Shown: positions 50,430 through 61,939 of the stretch, one piece after another
Position numbering within the stretch: position 1 is the stretch's first letter
Layout of the letters: each line of letters starts with the position of its first letter
NCBI GenBank assembly: GCA_963726775.1
Contig: CAVSDL010000001.1
Location: forward strand, 806,001-870,000
Length of the DNA: 64,000 bases
Direction: 5' to 3'
Source: CAIWHR01 sp963726775
GTDB lineage: Bacteria; Pseudomonadota; Gammaproteobacteria; Burkholderiales; Casimicrobiaceae
Program-made: the position numbers and the translations under genes
The notes under the pieces: generated by a model
Databases searched by the model: none
The model's input: the letters and a program-made list of their open reading frames with translations, nothing else
What the model was told of the DNA's origin: nothing

Positions 50430-52550
50430 TTAGTGTCCCGTGGCAAGAACTTCGGCCTCGCGGCGGCCGAGCCGGGCTTCGCCGACCACCTTCTGGACCG
50501 CGAGCAGCACGGCCAGCATGAAGACGATCAGCACCGAGGAATAGGCGATCGCCAGCGGGTATTCGCCCGCCTCGACGCGCCCGACGATGTAAACGGTGGC
50601 AAGGTTGTACTTTGCGGTCGCGAGGAAGATCACCGCGCTCACCGCCGTCATCGCATGGGTGAAGCTGAAAACCATCGTCGCGAGTATCGCCGGGCGCAGG
50701 AGCGGCAGGACGATCCGGCGCAACGTGCGCAGCGTCGACGCGCGCAACGTCGAGGAGGCCTCGTCGAGCGTCTTGTCGATCTGGGCAAGCGCGGCCACGC
50801 CGGCGCGCACGCCGACGGGCATGTTGCGGAAGACGAAGCACAGGACGAGGATTGCCATGCCGCCGGTAAGCTCCAGCGGCGGCACGTTGAAGGCGACGAT
50901 ATACGCGACGCCGATCACGGTGCCAGGAATGGCGAAGCTCACCATCGTCAGGAACTCGAACGCGCGGCGGCCGGTGAACCGGTGGCGCGTGATCACGTAG
51001 GCCGCGAGCAGCCCCATCGCGGCGGTGAGCGGCGCCGACACGGCGGCAACCTCGATCGTGGTGAAGAAGCTGTCCCAAGCCGAACCGGTAAAGAACGGCC
51101 CGCGCGAACCCCAGTCGACGCCGAAACCCGCGGCAAAATGCGTGAGTGACACCGTCATGTCGCCGCGGCCGATGTCTTTCACGAAGCCGCCGATCAGGAT
51201 GACGACATAGCAGACGAGCGTGAAGCCGATCCACGCGGCGGCGGTTCCGAAACAGCCGAACCACAGGCCTCGCGGCAGCCGCGCCGGCATGCCGCCGTCG
51301 CCCTTGCCGCTCACGGTCACGTACGAGAGGCGGCCGATCCAGCGCTGTTGCAGCCAGAATGCCAGAAGCGTGAAGCCGAGCAGCACGATGGCCAGCACTG
51401 CCGCGCGTCCCGGATCGTGCTGCGCGCCCGCAACGGCGAAGAAGATCTTCGTGGAAAGCACCTCGAAGTTGCCGGAGAGCACGATCGGATTCGCGAAGTC
51501 GGCGAGGCTCTCGACGAAGCCCAGCAGAAAGGCGTTGGCGAGGGCGGGGCGCAGCAGCGGCCACGTGACGGTGCGGAACACGCGGCCACGCGTGGCGCGC
51601 AGCGTTTGCGCCGCCTCCTCCAGCGCCGGGCTTACCGCCGCAAGCGCGCCATGCAGGATCATGAACGCTATCGGAGAAAACGACAGGAGCTGCGCTAGCG
51701 TGACCCCGGGCAGGCCGTAGATCCAGCGCGACCGGGGAATGCCGAAAGCCGCATCCAGCCAGCCCGTCACGAGTCCGGTGCGCCCGAACAGCACGACGAG
51801 CGCCAGCGCGATCACGAACGGCGGCGTGATGATCGGCAGAATCGACATGAGCTTCAGCAGCCCCGCATAGCGTTGACCGCCGCGCTGCACGACCAGCGCC
51901 AGGACGAGCCCGAGCAGTGTCGACAGGACGCCGACGATGCTTGCGAGCAGCGCCGAGTTGATCGCGACGCCGCAGCGCGTGCCTTCGCCCAGGCATCCCA
52001 CACCCCAGATGTCGGCGGTGAAGAGGCGCTCGGCGACAAGCGCCGGCGCAAACCGTCCCTGCGGATCTTCGACGGCGGCGAGGAGCGCCTTGCCGACCGG
52101 AAAGAAGATGAAGATCGCGAGCAGCGCGGAGATGACGACGACAACGCTGGCGATCACCGGGTCGCCTCCGAACACGCCGCGGCGCGCGATCGCGCGGGCG
52201 AAGCAGACGGTGAGCCCGGTCAAGGCGAGCGCGGCGCCAACGCCGAACGCCGGGCCGCTCGTGCCGGCGGCAAAGCCCGCGGCAAAGCTGATCGCCAGCG
52301 CGAGCGCGGCCGCGACCGCTGTTTCCGCATCGCGCCCCAGCCACGCGAAGAATAACGTCGCCGTGGCCGCTCCAATGGCCCACGACATCGACGCCGATCC
52401 GGCGAGCGCGAGCGCGAGCGCCGACGGGCCGCCGCCAAGCGCCCACGGCGCCACGGCGAACACGAAGAGCGACAACGCCGCAACGACCGCGGTCGCGCGA
52501 TCGCGCGACGCCGGCACGAAAATGGCCGGCGCAAGCGCGGATGTTGCCAC
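50430..52550 (-). CDS. ABC transporter permease with two fused membrane domains (FbpB type)
   Basis: This 706-residue protein is a fused permease of the ferric-iron/thiamine group. It has an N-terminal set of extra helices and then two BPD-transp domains. Each domain has an EAA loop: EEAAQTLRATRGRVFRTVTW (about residues 310-330) and DEASSTLRASTLRTLRRIVL (about 600-620). The fusion replaces two separate permease proteins. The GTG start is 11 bases from the stop of the binding-protein gene. The stop codon coincides with the target duplication of the inserted inverted-repeat element. Confidence 0.9.
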   Translation of the reverse strand: MATSALAPAIFVPASRDRATAVVAALSLFVFAVAPWALGGGPSALALALAGSASMSWAIGAATATLFFAWLGRDAETAVAAALALAISFAAGFAAGTSGPAFGVGAALALTGLTVCFARAIARRGVFGGDPVIASVVVVISALLAIFIFFPVGKALLAAVEDPQGRFAPALVAERLFTADIWGVGCLGEGTRCGVAINSALLASIVGVLSTLLGLVLALVVQRGGQRYAGLLKLMSILPIITPPFVIALALVVLFGRTGLVTGWLDAAFGIPRSRWIYGLPGVTLAQLLSFSPIAFMILHGALAAVSPALEEAAQTLRATRGRVFRTVTWPLLRPALANAFLLGFVESLADFANPIVLSGNFEVLSTKIFFAVAGAQHDPGRAAVLAIVLLGFTLLAFWLQQRWIGRLSYVTVSGKGDGGMPARLPRGLWFGCFGTAAAWIGFTLVCYVVILIGGFVKDIGRGDMTVSLTHFAAGFGVDWGSRGPFFTGSAWDSFFTTIEVAAVSAPLTAAMGLLAAYVITRHRFTGRRAFEFLTMVSFAIPGTVIGVAYIVAFNVPPLELTGGMAILVLCFVFRNMPVGVRAGVAALAQIDKTLDEASSTLRASTLRTLRRIVLPLLRPAILATMVFSFTHAMTAVSAVIFLATAKYNLATVYIVGRVEAGEYPLAIAYSSVLIVFMLAVLLAVQKVVGEARLGRREAEVLATGH

Positions 52551-52561
52551 CTAGTGTCCGC

Positions 52562-53602
52562 TCACTTCGGCAGCGTCGAGACTTCCTTGTCCCACTTGGT
52601 CAGCAGGTGCGTGCGCTCGGCCGACGAGCCGTACTTCACGAAATCGTAATTGATGAGCTTGATCTCGCTGAACTTCGGCGCCTGCGGCGGCGCGCTGACA
52701 CTCTTGTTCGACGGCACCTGGTAGGACACCTTCGCCTGTGCGCCGATGCTCTGCGCCTCGGGGGTGAGCGCCCAGTCGTACCACTTCTTGGCGTTCTCCA
52801 TGTTCTTGGCGCCCTTGACGATGCTCATGCTGCCGATTTCGTAGCCGGTGCCCTCGCACGGCGACACGATTTTCACGGGCGCCCCGCCGATCGCCTGCAC
52901 GACCGCATCGTGCTGGAACGTGATGCCGACCATGCTCTCGCCCGTGGCCGCGGCGCGCGCCGGCGCCGCGCCGGATTTCGTGTACTGGTTGACGTTCTTG
53001 TGCAGCGCCTTGAGGTAGTCGAAAGCCTTGTCCTCGCCCATCAGCTGCACCAGCGTGGCGAGCATCGTGTACGACGTGCCCGAGGAATTCGGATTCGCCA
53101 CCTGGATCTCGTCCTTGAACTGCGGCTTGACGAGATCGGACCAGCACTTGGGCTCGGGAATGTTCTTCTTCTTGAGCTGCTCGGTGTTGTAGCTGTAGCC
53201 CAGCGCTCCCGCATAGACACCTACGGTACGGTACTTCGAGGCTTCGGCCTGGCGCACGGCCCAATCCTGCAGGTCGGCGAGCTTCGGCGACTTGTACGGC
53301 TCGGTGAGGCCCTCCTCGGCGGCCTGCAGGTGCGGGTCGCCGGTGCCGCCCCACCAGATGTCCCCGCGCGGGTTGGCCGCCTCGGCCTTGAGCTGCGCGT
53401 AGAACTCGCCCGAGCTCTTGCGCGTCATCAGCACCTTGATCCCGGTCGCCTTCTCGAAGGCCGAGACCATGGGCCGGCACCACTCCTCCTGCACCGTGCA
53501 GTACAAGACGAGTTCGCCCTGGGCCGTAGCGGTCAGGGGTGCGCCCAGCGCGAGCGCGGGGAGAATGCAGCGAAGCCAGGTACGCCAAGCGGATGCACGC
53601 AT
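52562..53602 (-). CDS. Extracellular solute-binding protein (AfuA/FbpA-like)
   Basis: This 346-residue periplasmic protein has a signal peptide (residues 1-28, WLRCILPALALGAPLTATAQ). The body is characteristic of the iron(III)-type family 1 binding proteins: LVLYCTVQEEWCRPMVSAFE, RGDIWWGGTGDPHLQAAEEG and QVANPNSSGTSYTMLATLVQ. Ligands in this family include ferric iron and phosphonates, so the substrate here is open. It is preceded by an inositol-phosphatase-like gene 15 bases upstream and followed by its permease. Confidence 0.9.
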   Translation of the reverse strand: MRASAWRTWLRCILPALALGAPLTATAQGELVLYCTVQEEWCRPMVSAFEKATGIKVLMTRKSSGEFYAQLKAEAANPRGDIWWGGTGDPHLQAAEEGLTEPYKSPKLADLQDWAVRQAEASKYRTVGVYAGALGYSYNTEQLKKKNIPEPKCWSDLVKPQFKDEIQVANPNSSGTSYTMLATLVQLMGEDKAFDYLKALHKNVNQYTKSGAAPARAAATGESMVGITFQHDAVVQAIGGAPVKIVSPCEGTGYEIGSMSIVKGAKNMENAKKWYDWALTPEAQSIGAQAKVSYQVPSNKSVSAPPQAPKFSEIKLINYDFVKYGSSAERTHLLTKWDKEVSTLPK

Positions 53603-53617
53603 CGATTCCTCCAGGGG

Positions 53618-54382
53618 TCAGCTTGTAATGGGAATGCCGATCACGCCGGCAAGCTTAGCGCAAAGCGCGTGGTTGGTCGCGATCAGCGGGTTGCCGGCAG
53701 CCAGTCCCTCGCCGGCGAAAAAGTCGTTGGTGTGGCCCCCGGCCTCGCGCACGAGCAGGATGCCGGCCGCGCAATCCCAGGCGTTGATGTGCAGCTCGCA
53801 GTAGGCCTCGCTGCGGCCGGCGGCGACGTCGGCCAGGCCCAGCGCGCCGGAGCCCACCCGGCGCACTGCACAGCCGGCGCCAAGCACGCGCGACACGAGG
53901 CCCAGATAGTCGGCGGTGCTGCGGCGCGTCGACCAGCCGCATTCGACCGTGGCCGCCGCGAGATCGTCGCCGGGGCTGACCGACAGTCGCGCGCCGTCGA
54001 GCCAGGCGCCTTCGCCGCGCGCGGCCGAGTAGAGCCAGTCATGGCTGGGATCGTGCAGCGCGCCCACCGTCGGCACACCGCCTTCGAGATAGCCGATCGA
54101 GACGCAGTAGTGCGGGATACCGCGCGCGTAGTTCGCGGTGCCGTCGATCGGGTCGATCAGCCAGACGCGCTCGCCAGCACGCCCGCCTTCCTCTTCGCCA
54201 ATGACGGCGTCGCCCGGGTAACGCGCGGCGATCGCGCCACGCACGAAGCGCTCGACTTCGCGGTCCATCGCGGTCACCACGTCGTGGCGTCCCTTCATCG
54301 ACGTCGCGGACTGCCCGAACGCCGAGTGCGCCATCCGGCCGGCATCGCGCGCGAGCGTCCGGCAGAATTCGAGTCGATCCAT
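53618..54382 (-). CDS. Inositol monophosphatase-family phosphatase
   Basis: This 254-residue protein has the metal-dependent phosphatase motifs of the IMPase/CysQ group. These are Glu-Glu in AVIGEEEGGRAGE (about residues 65-77), the core WLIDPIDGTANYARGIPHYC (about 80-99) and the second-site motif INAWDCAAGILLVREAGGHT (about 205-224). It would dephosphorylate inositol phosphate or a related sugar/nucleotide phosphate in the cytoplasm. It is the first gene of the run that continues with the binding protein, permease and ATPase, so the transported compound might be a phosphorylated one. That link is only inferred from the operon. Confidence 0.9.
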   Translation of the reverse strand: MDRLEFCRTLARDAGRMAHSAFGQSATSMKGRHDVVTAMDREVERFVRGAIAARYPGDAVIGEEEGGRAGERVWLIDPIDGTANYARGIPHYCVSIGYLEGGVPTVGALHDPSHDWLYSAARGEGAWLDGARLSVSPGDDLAAATVECGWSTRRSTADYLGLVSRVLGAGCAVRRVGSGALGLADVAAGRSEAYCELHINAWDCAAGILLVREAGGHTNDFFAGEGLAAGNPLIATNHALCAKLAGVIGIPITS

Positions 54383-54532
54383 TCGCTGCGCCGTCGGCCG
54401 CGGCTGACGGCCCTCCCCGTGGCCATGATCATCGTCGGCGGGACGCCGCTGGCCGGCCCGCACGACGGCGATATTACTCCGTGCGGCAACGGGCCTGCTC
54501 ACGCCATGGCCGCAGCGGCGAACCGGCGCGGG

Positions 54533-57214
<2,682 letters not shown>

Positions 57215-57416
57215 GGTTCTGCTCGGGTGAATATTCGCGTCGGCGTGGCGTCTCGGGCCTTGCCGCATCGGGACCTGGATCGGGTGAGGCCTCTTCCCGA
57301 ATCCCGAGCGGGCAGGGGATCCGGTTTCCTGGGTGATTCAAGAACGGGAATGCCGCGGAACCGGCCGGCGCGAACTCGAAGGAACGCGATGACGCGAGGC
57401 GAGGCGGAACTCTTCC

Positions 57417-58469
57417 CTACGCGGCTACCGGATCGAAAACTTCGCCAGCTCTCTCGTTCGGCACCACCCGCGGGGGAAGTTCATTCACCGCATCCGCGAT
57501 CGCGCGGATATGCGCGGGTGTGGTGCCGCAGCAACCCCCGACGATATTCACGAAACCGCTGCGGGCGAAGTCCTCGAGGAGACGGGACGTTTCTCCCGGC
57601 GTTTCGTCGTAGCCCGTCTCGGACATCGGATTCGGCAGTCCGGCGTTCGGGTAGCACGATACGAAAGTGCCGGCGACGCGCGACATCTCCTCGATGTAGG
57701 GTCGCATCAGCGCCGCGCCGAGCGAGCAGTTGATGCCGACCGCGAGCGGGCGCACATGCCGCACCGAGTTCCAGAACGCCTCGGTGGTCTGGCCGGAAAG
57801 CGTGCGGCCCGACGCGTCGGTGATGGTGCCCGAGACGATCACCGGAAAGCGCCGGCCGATCGCGCCGAAATATGTCTCCAGCGCGAACAACGCTGCCTTG
57901 CCGTTCAGCGTATCGAAGATCGTTTCGACGAGAAAGAGGTCGGCGCCGCCGTCGGCCAGGCCTTCGATCGCCTCCCCGTACGAAGCCGCGAGCAGGTCGA
58001 AGCTGGTGTTGCGCGCGCCGGGGTCGTTGACGTCCGGCGAAATGGACGCCGTCCGGTTGGTAGGTCCAAGGGCGCCCGCCACGAAGCGCGGCGCGTGGGG
58101 CGTCCTTGCCGTCCAGTCGTCGGCGCATTCGCGCGCTATTTTCGCGGCAGCAACGTTCAATTCCCGGACGCGTCCCGCGAGCCCGTAGTCGGCCTGGGCG
58201 ATCGACGTCGCGTTGAAGGTATTGGTCTCGATGATGTCGGCGCCGGCTTCGAGATACGCGTTGTGGATCGCCCGGATCACGTGCGGCTGCGTGAGCGCAA
58301 GGAGATCGTTGTCGCCTTTGACGTCGTGCGCGTGATCGCGGAGGCACGCGCCGCGATAATCGGCTTCGCCGAGCCGATAGCCCTGGATCATCGTGCCCAT
58401 GGCGCCGTCCAGAACGAGAATGCGCTTCCGAAGCAGCGATGTAATCTGGTCAGTGCGGTCGGGTTGCAT
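57417..58469 (-). CDS. metH: Methionine synthase, homocysteine-binding part
   Basis: This 350-residue protein is the zinc-dependent homocysteine S-methyltransferase domain of MetH as a separate polypeptide. It has LVLDGAMGTMIQGYRLGEAD near the start and ADIIETNTFNATSIAQADYG. The three zinc-binding cysteines are in VGINCSLGAALMRPY (about residue 238) and NIVGGCCGTTPAHIRAI (about 313-314). It would work with the folate/cobalamin protein encoded just downstream. I see no cobalamin or SAM/SAH riboswitch in the gap upstream. A TAGAAT -10-like element is present there without a clear -35. Confidence 0.93.
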   Translation of the reverse strand: MQPDRTDQITSLLRKRILVLDGAMGTMIQGYRLGEADYRGACLRDHAHDVKGDNDLLALTQPHVIRAIHNAYLEAGADIIETNTFNATSIAQADYGLAGRVRELNVAAAKIARECADDWTARTPHAPRFVAGALGPTNRTASISPDVNDPGARNTSFDLLAASYGEAIEGLADGGADLFLVETIFDTLNGKAALFALETYFGAIGRRFPVIVSGTITDASGRTLSGQTTEAFWNSVRHVRPLAVGINCSLGAALMRPYIEEMSRVAGTFVSCYPNAGLPNPMSETGYDETPGETSRLLEDFARSGFVNIVGGCCGTTPAHIRAIADAVNELPPRVVPNERAGEVFDPVAA

Positions 58470-58647
58470 GACGCGGGATCCGTTTGGCGCAGCGCGGCAA
58501 CACCAGTGCGGCGCTAACACGTTGAATTCTAACATCGTCGATCATGTCGCGGGTTGCGACGGGACGTTTCGCATCGCGTCGCACGGTTATAACGGCCAAA
58601 CCGCCGGGCCTAACGCGAGAGGCGCAACGCGTGCTAAATTTGCACGC

Positions 58648-59034
58648 ATGAAACACCTGACGCCGAAGGATGCCGCCAAGTTCCTCCAGGACAATCCGCC
58701 CGCGGTATTCATCGACTGCCGCAGCGAGATGGAATATTTTTTCGTTGGCCATCCCGTGGGCGCGCATCACGTCGCGTGGAACGACGGCCCCGACTGGGAG
58801 GTCAACCCGCATTTCGTCGGTCAGGTGAAGAAGGTCGCCAGCATGAACCGGCCGATCGTGCTGATCTGCCGCAGCGGGCACCGCTCGATCGACGCCGGCA
58901 TGGCGCTCGAGAAAGCCGGATTTGCCGAAGTCTACAATGTGCTCGAAGGGTTCGAAGGGCCGCTCGACGACGAGCATCATCGCGGATCGCTGACCGGGTG
59001 GCGCAAGGAAGGCCTGCCCTGGGAGCAGCTATAG
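58648..59034 (+). CDS. Rhodanese-like sulfurtransferase
   Basis: This 128-residue single-domain protein has the rhodanese start (VFIDCRSEMEYFFVGHPVGA) and the active-site loop LICRSGHRS, whose cysteine (about residue 76) carries the persulfide. NVLEGFEGPLDDEHHRGSLT precedes the C terminus GWRKEGLPW. It would transfer sulfur in the cytoplasm to an unknown acceptor. It diverges from the methionine synthase genes across about 180 bases. It overlaps the methyltransferase gene that follows if that gene starts at its GTG. Confidence 0.9.
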   Translation: MKHLTPKDAAKFLQDNPPAVFIDCRSEMEYFFVGHPVGAHHVAWNDGPDWEVNPHFVGQVKKVASMNRPIVLICRSGHRSIDAGMALEKAGFAEVYNVLEGFEGPLDDEHHRGSLTGWRKEGLPWEQL

Positions 59035-59801
59035 CAGCCTGCGGGGCCGCCTACGACCGGCTTTGCACGCTCTTCTACGACGCCACCAAGCCGCGCGCGT
59101 CCGACGCCGAAATTGCGTGGTACGCCTCACGTCTTCCGCGCGATATCGGTCCTGCGCTCGAGGTGATGTCCGGCTCGGGACGGGTGCTGCTGCCGCTCGT
59201 GCTGCAGGGCTTCAACGTCCACGGCGCGGACACCTCCGCCGCGATGCTCGACAGCTGCGAGGCGCGGCTTGCCGCCGCAGGCGTCACGGCAACCCTGTTC
59301 CGGCAGGACGCCGCGTCCCTCAACCTGCCGTTCCGTTACGCCGCCGCGCTGATCGCCGCCGGGTCGTTTCAACTGCTGGTCGATCCGATTGCCGCACGGA
59401 GGACACTCGAGCGCATACGCGCGCACCTCGTCGCTCCGGGCCTGCTGCTGATGGACATGTACGTGCCCGCCGAGGCGGCACATCCCCCGGGTGCGCCGGT
59501 GGTGCAGGTGCAGACGGTCGCGCTGCCCGGTGGCACGACGATCGCGCGCCGTTCCGAGATGTTTGTCGATGCCGAGGGGCGACGCATCGACATCCGGAGC
59601 CGCTACGAGCACCGTGAGCGCACGAAGGTCCTTGCGCGCGAGGACGAGATGCTTGCAGTGACGTGGTACAGCGAGGACGAGATGGTTGCGCTTCTCGGCG
59701 ACGTCGGCTTTCGTGCCATCGACGTCGGGCCCGCGGCATGGGAGAAAGGCGACGAAGCGCCGGACGGCGAGCGGCGATTTTCCGTCTGCGCGCGGATCTG
59801 A
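58998..59801 (+). CDS. Class I SAM-dependent methyltransferase
   Basis: This protein of about 267 residues has a Rossmann methyltransferase core. Motif I is ALEVMSGSGRVLLPLVLQGF, followed by the acidic ADTSAAMLDSCEARLA loop. It then has DAASLNLPFRYAAALIAAGS, where motifs II and III would be. The C-terminal half carries MLAVTWYSEDEMVALLGDVG, typical of small-molecule methyltransferases. No ATG fits, so the GTG at 58998, which overlaps the rhodanese gene by 37 bases, is taken as the start with low certainty. The substrate is unknown. Confidence 0.8.
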   Translation: MAQGRPALGAAIAACGAAYDRLCTLFYDATKPRASDAEIAWYASRLPRDIGPALEVMSGSGRVLLPLVLQGFNVHGADTSAAMLDSCEARLAAAGVTATLFRQDAASLNLPFRYAAALIAAGSFQLLVDPIAARRTLERIRAHLVAPGLLLMDMYVPAEAAHPPGAPVVQVQTVALPGGTTIARRSEMFVDAEGRRIDIRSRYEHRERTKVLAREDEMLAVTWYSEDEMVALLGDVGFRAIDVGPAAWEKGDEAPDGERRFSVCARI

Positions 59802-59810
59802 CGCCGCGTG

Positions 59811-60329
59811 TTACAGGGCCAGCGCCATGTACACGGCGCCCGCCAGAGGATTGGGATAGTACGGCGCGCATTCGCGAAACCCGAGTTTCGCGTAGAGAGT
59901 GCGCGCCTCGATCATCCAGTCCAGCGTGTCGAGCTTGAGTTCGCGGTAGCCGATCGCGCGGGCTTCGGCGACCACCGCCAGCACCAGCGAGCGTCCCCAG
60001 CCGCCGTTGCGGGCGGCAGGCCGGACATACAGTCGCTTGATTTCGCCCTCGGCACCGGTGGATGCGGAATCCGCGCTGCCGCGACCGCGATCTTTGGTGC
60101 CTTCGAGGCGTCGCAGCGCGATGCATCCGAGCGCCTGCCCCGGCTCGCCGGCCAGCAGGAGTCGCCCTTCGGGAGGCCCGTACGCGCCGGGCAGCGTCGC
60201 GAGTTCCTGGTCGAAGCCCTGGAAACAGAGATCGACATTCAACCAACGCGCGTACTCGACGAAAAGTGCGCGGGCGCGAGCGATGTCGTCAGGCGCCGTG
60301 GCTTCGCGGATCGTGGCAGTCGTTTTCAT
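59811..60329 (-). CDS. GNAT-family N-acetyltransferase
   Basis: This 172-residue protein has the GCN5-type fold. A long N-terminal helix region is followed by the acetyl-CoA pyrophosphate-binding segment EIKRLYVRPAARNGGWGRSL (about residues 90-109), the R/Q-x-x-G-x-G/A motif region. LKLDTLDWMIEARTLYAKLG (about 130-149) and GFRECAPYYPNP follow at the C terminus. It would acetylate a small molecule or protein, and the acceptor is not deducible. It converges with the methyltransferase gene, with 9 bases between the stops. Confidence 0.85.
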   Translation of the reverse strand: MKTTATIREATAPDDIARARALFVEYARWLNVDLCFQGFDQELATLPGAYGPPEGRLLLAGEPGQALGCIALRRLEGTKDRGRGSADSASTGAEGEIKRLYVRPAARNGGWGRSLVLAVVAEARAIGYRELKLDTLDWMIEARTLYAKLGFRECAPYYPNPLAGAVYMALAL

Positions 60330-60397
60330 TGCACGTCCGCGAAAAGGCCGCCCATGGCGAGCGCGGCGACATTCAATTTGCCGCGGTGCGTGCCGCG

Positions 60398-61048
60398 TCA
60401 CGCGGCTTTCTCGCAAGTGCCGATCTTCACTTCGGAGCCCGGATACGCTGCCGCAAGATCGCGCAGCCTCGCGACGACCGGCAGCTGCGGATCGCGGATC
60501 ACCAGCAGCGTCTGCGGAATGACCTGCGGCCGCAATCCCGCCTTGGCACCGGTGATGCCCTCTTTGGAGAGGCTTGCAAGATACGCGTTCGCGGCATCTT
60601 CGGTGCGGAACATGGCGAGAGAAATCGCATAACGCTCCGGACCGCCGTCGACGACAAAGGATTCCTTGTGTCTTGCCGCCTTGAGCTCCGCGGCACGCCG
60701 TTCGGCGGCGGCCTTGTTGGCGAACGGCGGCAGGTAAACCCAATACGCGCTGGTCGTCTCGACGCGCGCTTGCGTGAGAAGCTTGCCGAGCGCCAGCGGC
60801 TCGACGTCGGCAAGCGCGCGCACGCGATCGGCATCGCTGAACGGCCCCCACTCGAGACATACGTCGGCGAGCGCCGCCGCCTTGGCGGGACCCAGCGCCA
60901 TGACCTGCTGCGGCGTCAGCAATTTGATCTTGTCCGGCTGGACCTGCTCCATCAGCCGCTTGCCTTCGCCGCCGCTGGTGCTGTCGAGGCGCGTATACGC
61001 GAACAGCGACAGATTGGCGAGGAGGAGGAGGATGACGAGCGTGCGCAT
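60398..61048 (-). CDS. SPOR-domain protein
   Basis: This 216-residue protein has an N-terminal membrane helix (MRTLVILLLLANLSLFAY) followed by a periplasmic region. The SPOR-like module (about residues 60-150) includes WGPFSDADRVRALAD, VYLPPFANKAAAERRAAELK and SLAMFRTEDAANAYLASLSK, the repeated beta-alpha pattern that binds denuded glycan strands at the septum. It lies just downstream of coaX, and this linkage with birA and coaX is seen in other betaproteobacteria. A role in cell division or envelope remodelling is inferred from the domain. Confidence 0.82.
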   Translation of the reverse strand: MRTLVILLLLANLSLFAYTRLDSTSGGEGKRLMEQVQPDKIKLLTPQQVMALGPAKAAALADVCLEWGPFSDADRVRALADVEPLALGKLLTQARVETTSAYWVYLPPFANKAAAERRAAELKAARHKESFVVDGGPERYAISLAMFRTEDAANAYLASLSKEGITGAKAGLRPQVIPQTLLVIRDPQLPVVARLRDLAAAYPGSEVKIGTCEKAA

Positions 61049-61071
61049 GGATTCCTTGGCCGGGGTGCGCG

Positions 61072-61821
61072 CTACCTGGCCGTCGCCAGCGCAAGCACGC
61101 CTTCGAGGACCAGATTATCCACGACCTCGACCGGCGGGTTAAGGTGCGGTCCTATTTCCGCGGCGGCTCCGCCGGCCAGGTAGACGCGTACCTGCGCCGG
61201 ATCGGTGTCGATCTGCCGCCGCATCTGCTCAATGGCTCCGCATATTGCCTGCATTGCTCCGGAATAAAGCGCATCGGCGGTATTGTCGGGGAATTCCCGG
61301 AATTCGCCCGGCGGCGCCTTCAATCCCGACGTGTTTTCGGCGAGCGCCTGCAGCATCAGCCGCATTCCGGGAAGGATGAGTCCGCCGCGAAATACGCCGT
61401 CGCCGTCGAGCGAGTCGATCGTGACCGCGGTGCCGGCGTTGACCACCACGCACGCGGGTGGGAACACGTCGGCGGTCACCGAACGCCGCCGCGCGGCGAC
61501 GAGTGACGCCCAGCGATCCGCGCCGAGCTGCGCCGGCTGCGCATAGCGGTTGATGACGCCGCAGGACGCGTCGCCGGCGGTTATCCACTCGGGCACAAGC
61601 CGCCACCGTGTGAGCTGGGCCTCGACGCGCGCGCGCGCGGCCTCGCCGGCCACGTTGACGCCGACCACCCGCGTAGGCCGCGGCAGGGTGTGCCAATCCC
61701 GCAGAGACAGCGTTCCAATGTCGCTGTTCGGCGTGGCGCCGAGTGTGATCCACCCCTGAAGGCCGCGAAGTCCCCACTTCATGCGACTGTTGCCGACGTC
61801 GATCACGAGGACTTGGCTCAT
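61072..61821 (-). CDS. coaX: Type III pantothenate kinase
   Basis: This 249-residue ASKHA-fold kinase phosphorylates pantothenate, the first step of coenzyme A synthesis. The phosphate-1 motif is VLVIDVGNSRMKWGLRG (residues 4-20). The pantothenate-binding motif is LGADRWASLVAARRR (about 103-117) and the adenosine-side motif is VVNAGTAVTIDSLDGDGVFR (about 130-149). The ATG follows the birA gene by about 120 bases. Type III enzymes are insensitive to feedback by CoA and do not accept pantothenamide analogues as substrates. Confidence 0.93.
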   Translation of the reverse strand: MSQVLVIDVGNSRMKWGLRGLQGWITLGATPNSDIGTLSLRDWHTLPRPTRVVGVNVAGEAARARVEAQLTRWRLVPEWITAGDASCGVINRYAQPAQLGADRWASLVAARRRSVTADVFPPACVVVNAGTAVTIDSLDGDGVFRGGLILPGMRLMLQALAENTSGLKAPPGEFREFPDNTADALYSGAMQAICGAIEQMRRQIDTDPAQVRVYLAGGAAAEIGPHLNPPVEVVDNLVLEGVLALATAR

Positions 61822-61939
61822 CGAACGGGGGTAAAGTCGGTATAGGCGTCGAATCGACCGGCGGCCGCTACGTGGCAGCCTGCCACCGACGTTTCGCGTG
61901 TCGCGGATACGCCCGCGGATTGCACCGGTATCCCGCGGC

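Noticed and set aside
58470..58647. Possible cobalamin or SAH riboswitch upstream of the split metH genes
   Set aside because: I looked for a B12 box and for the conserved SAH riboswitch core on the minus strand and found neither. The gap is also short and shared with the rhodanese promoter region.
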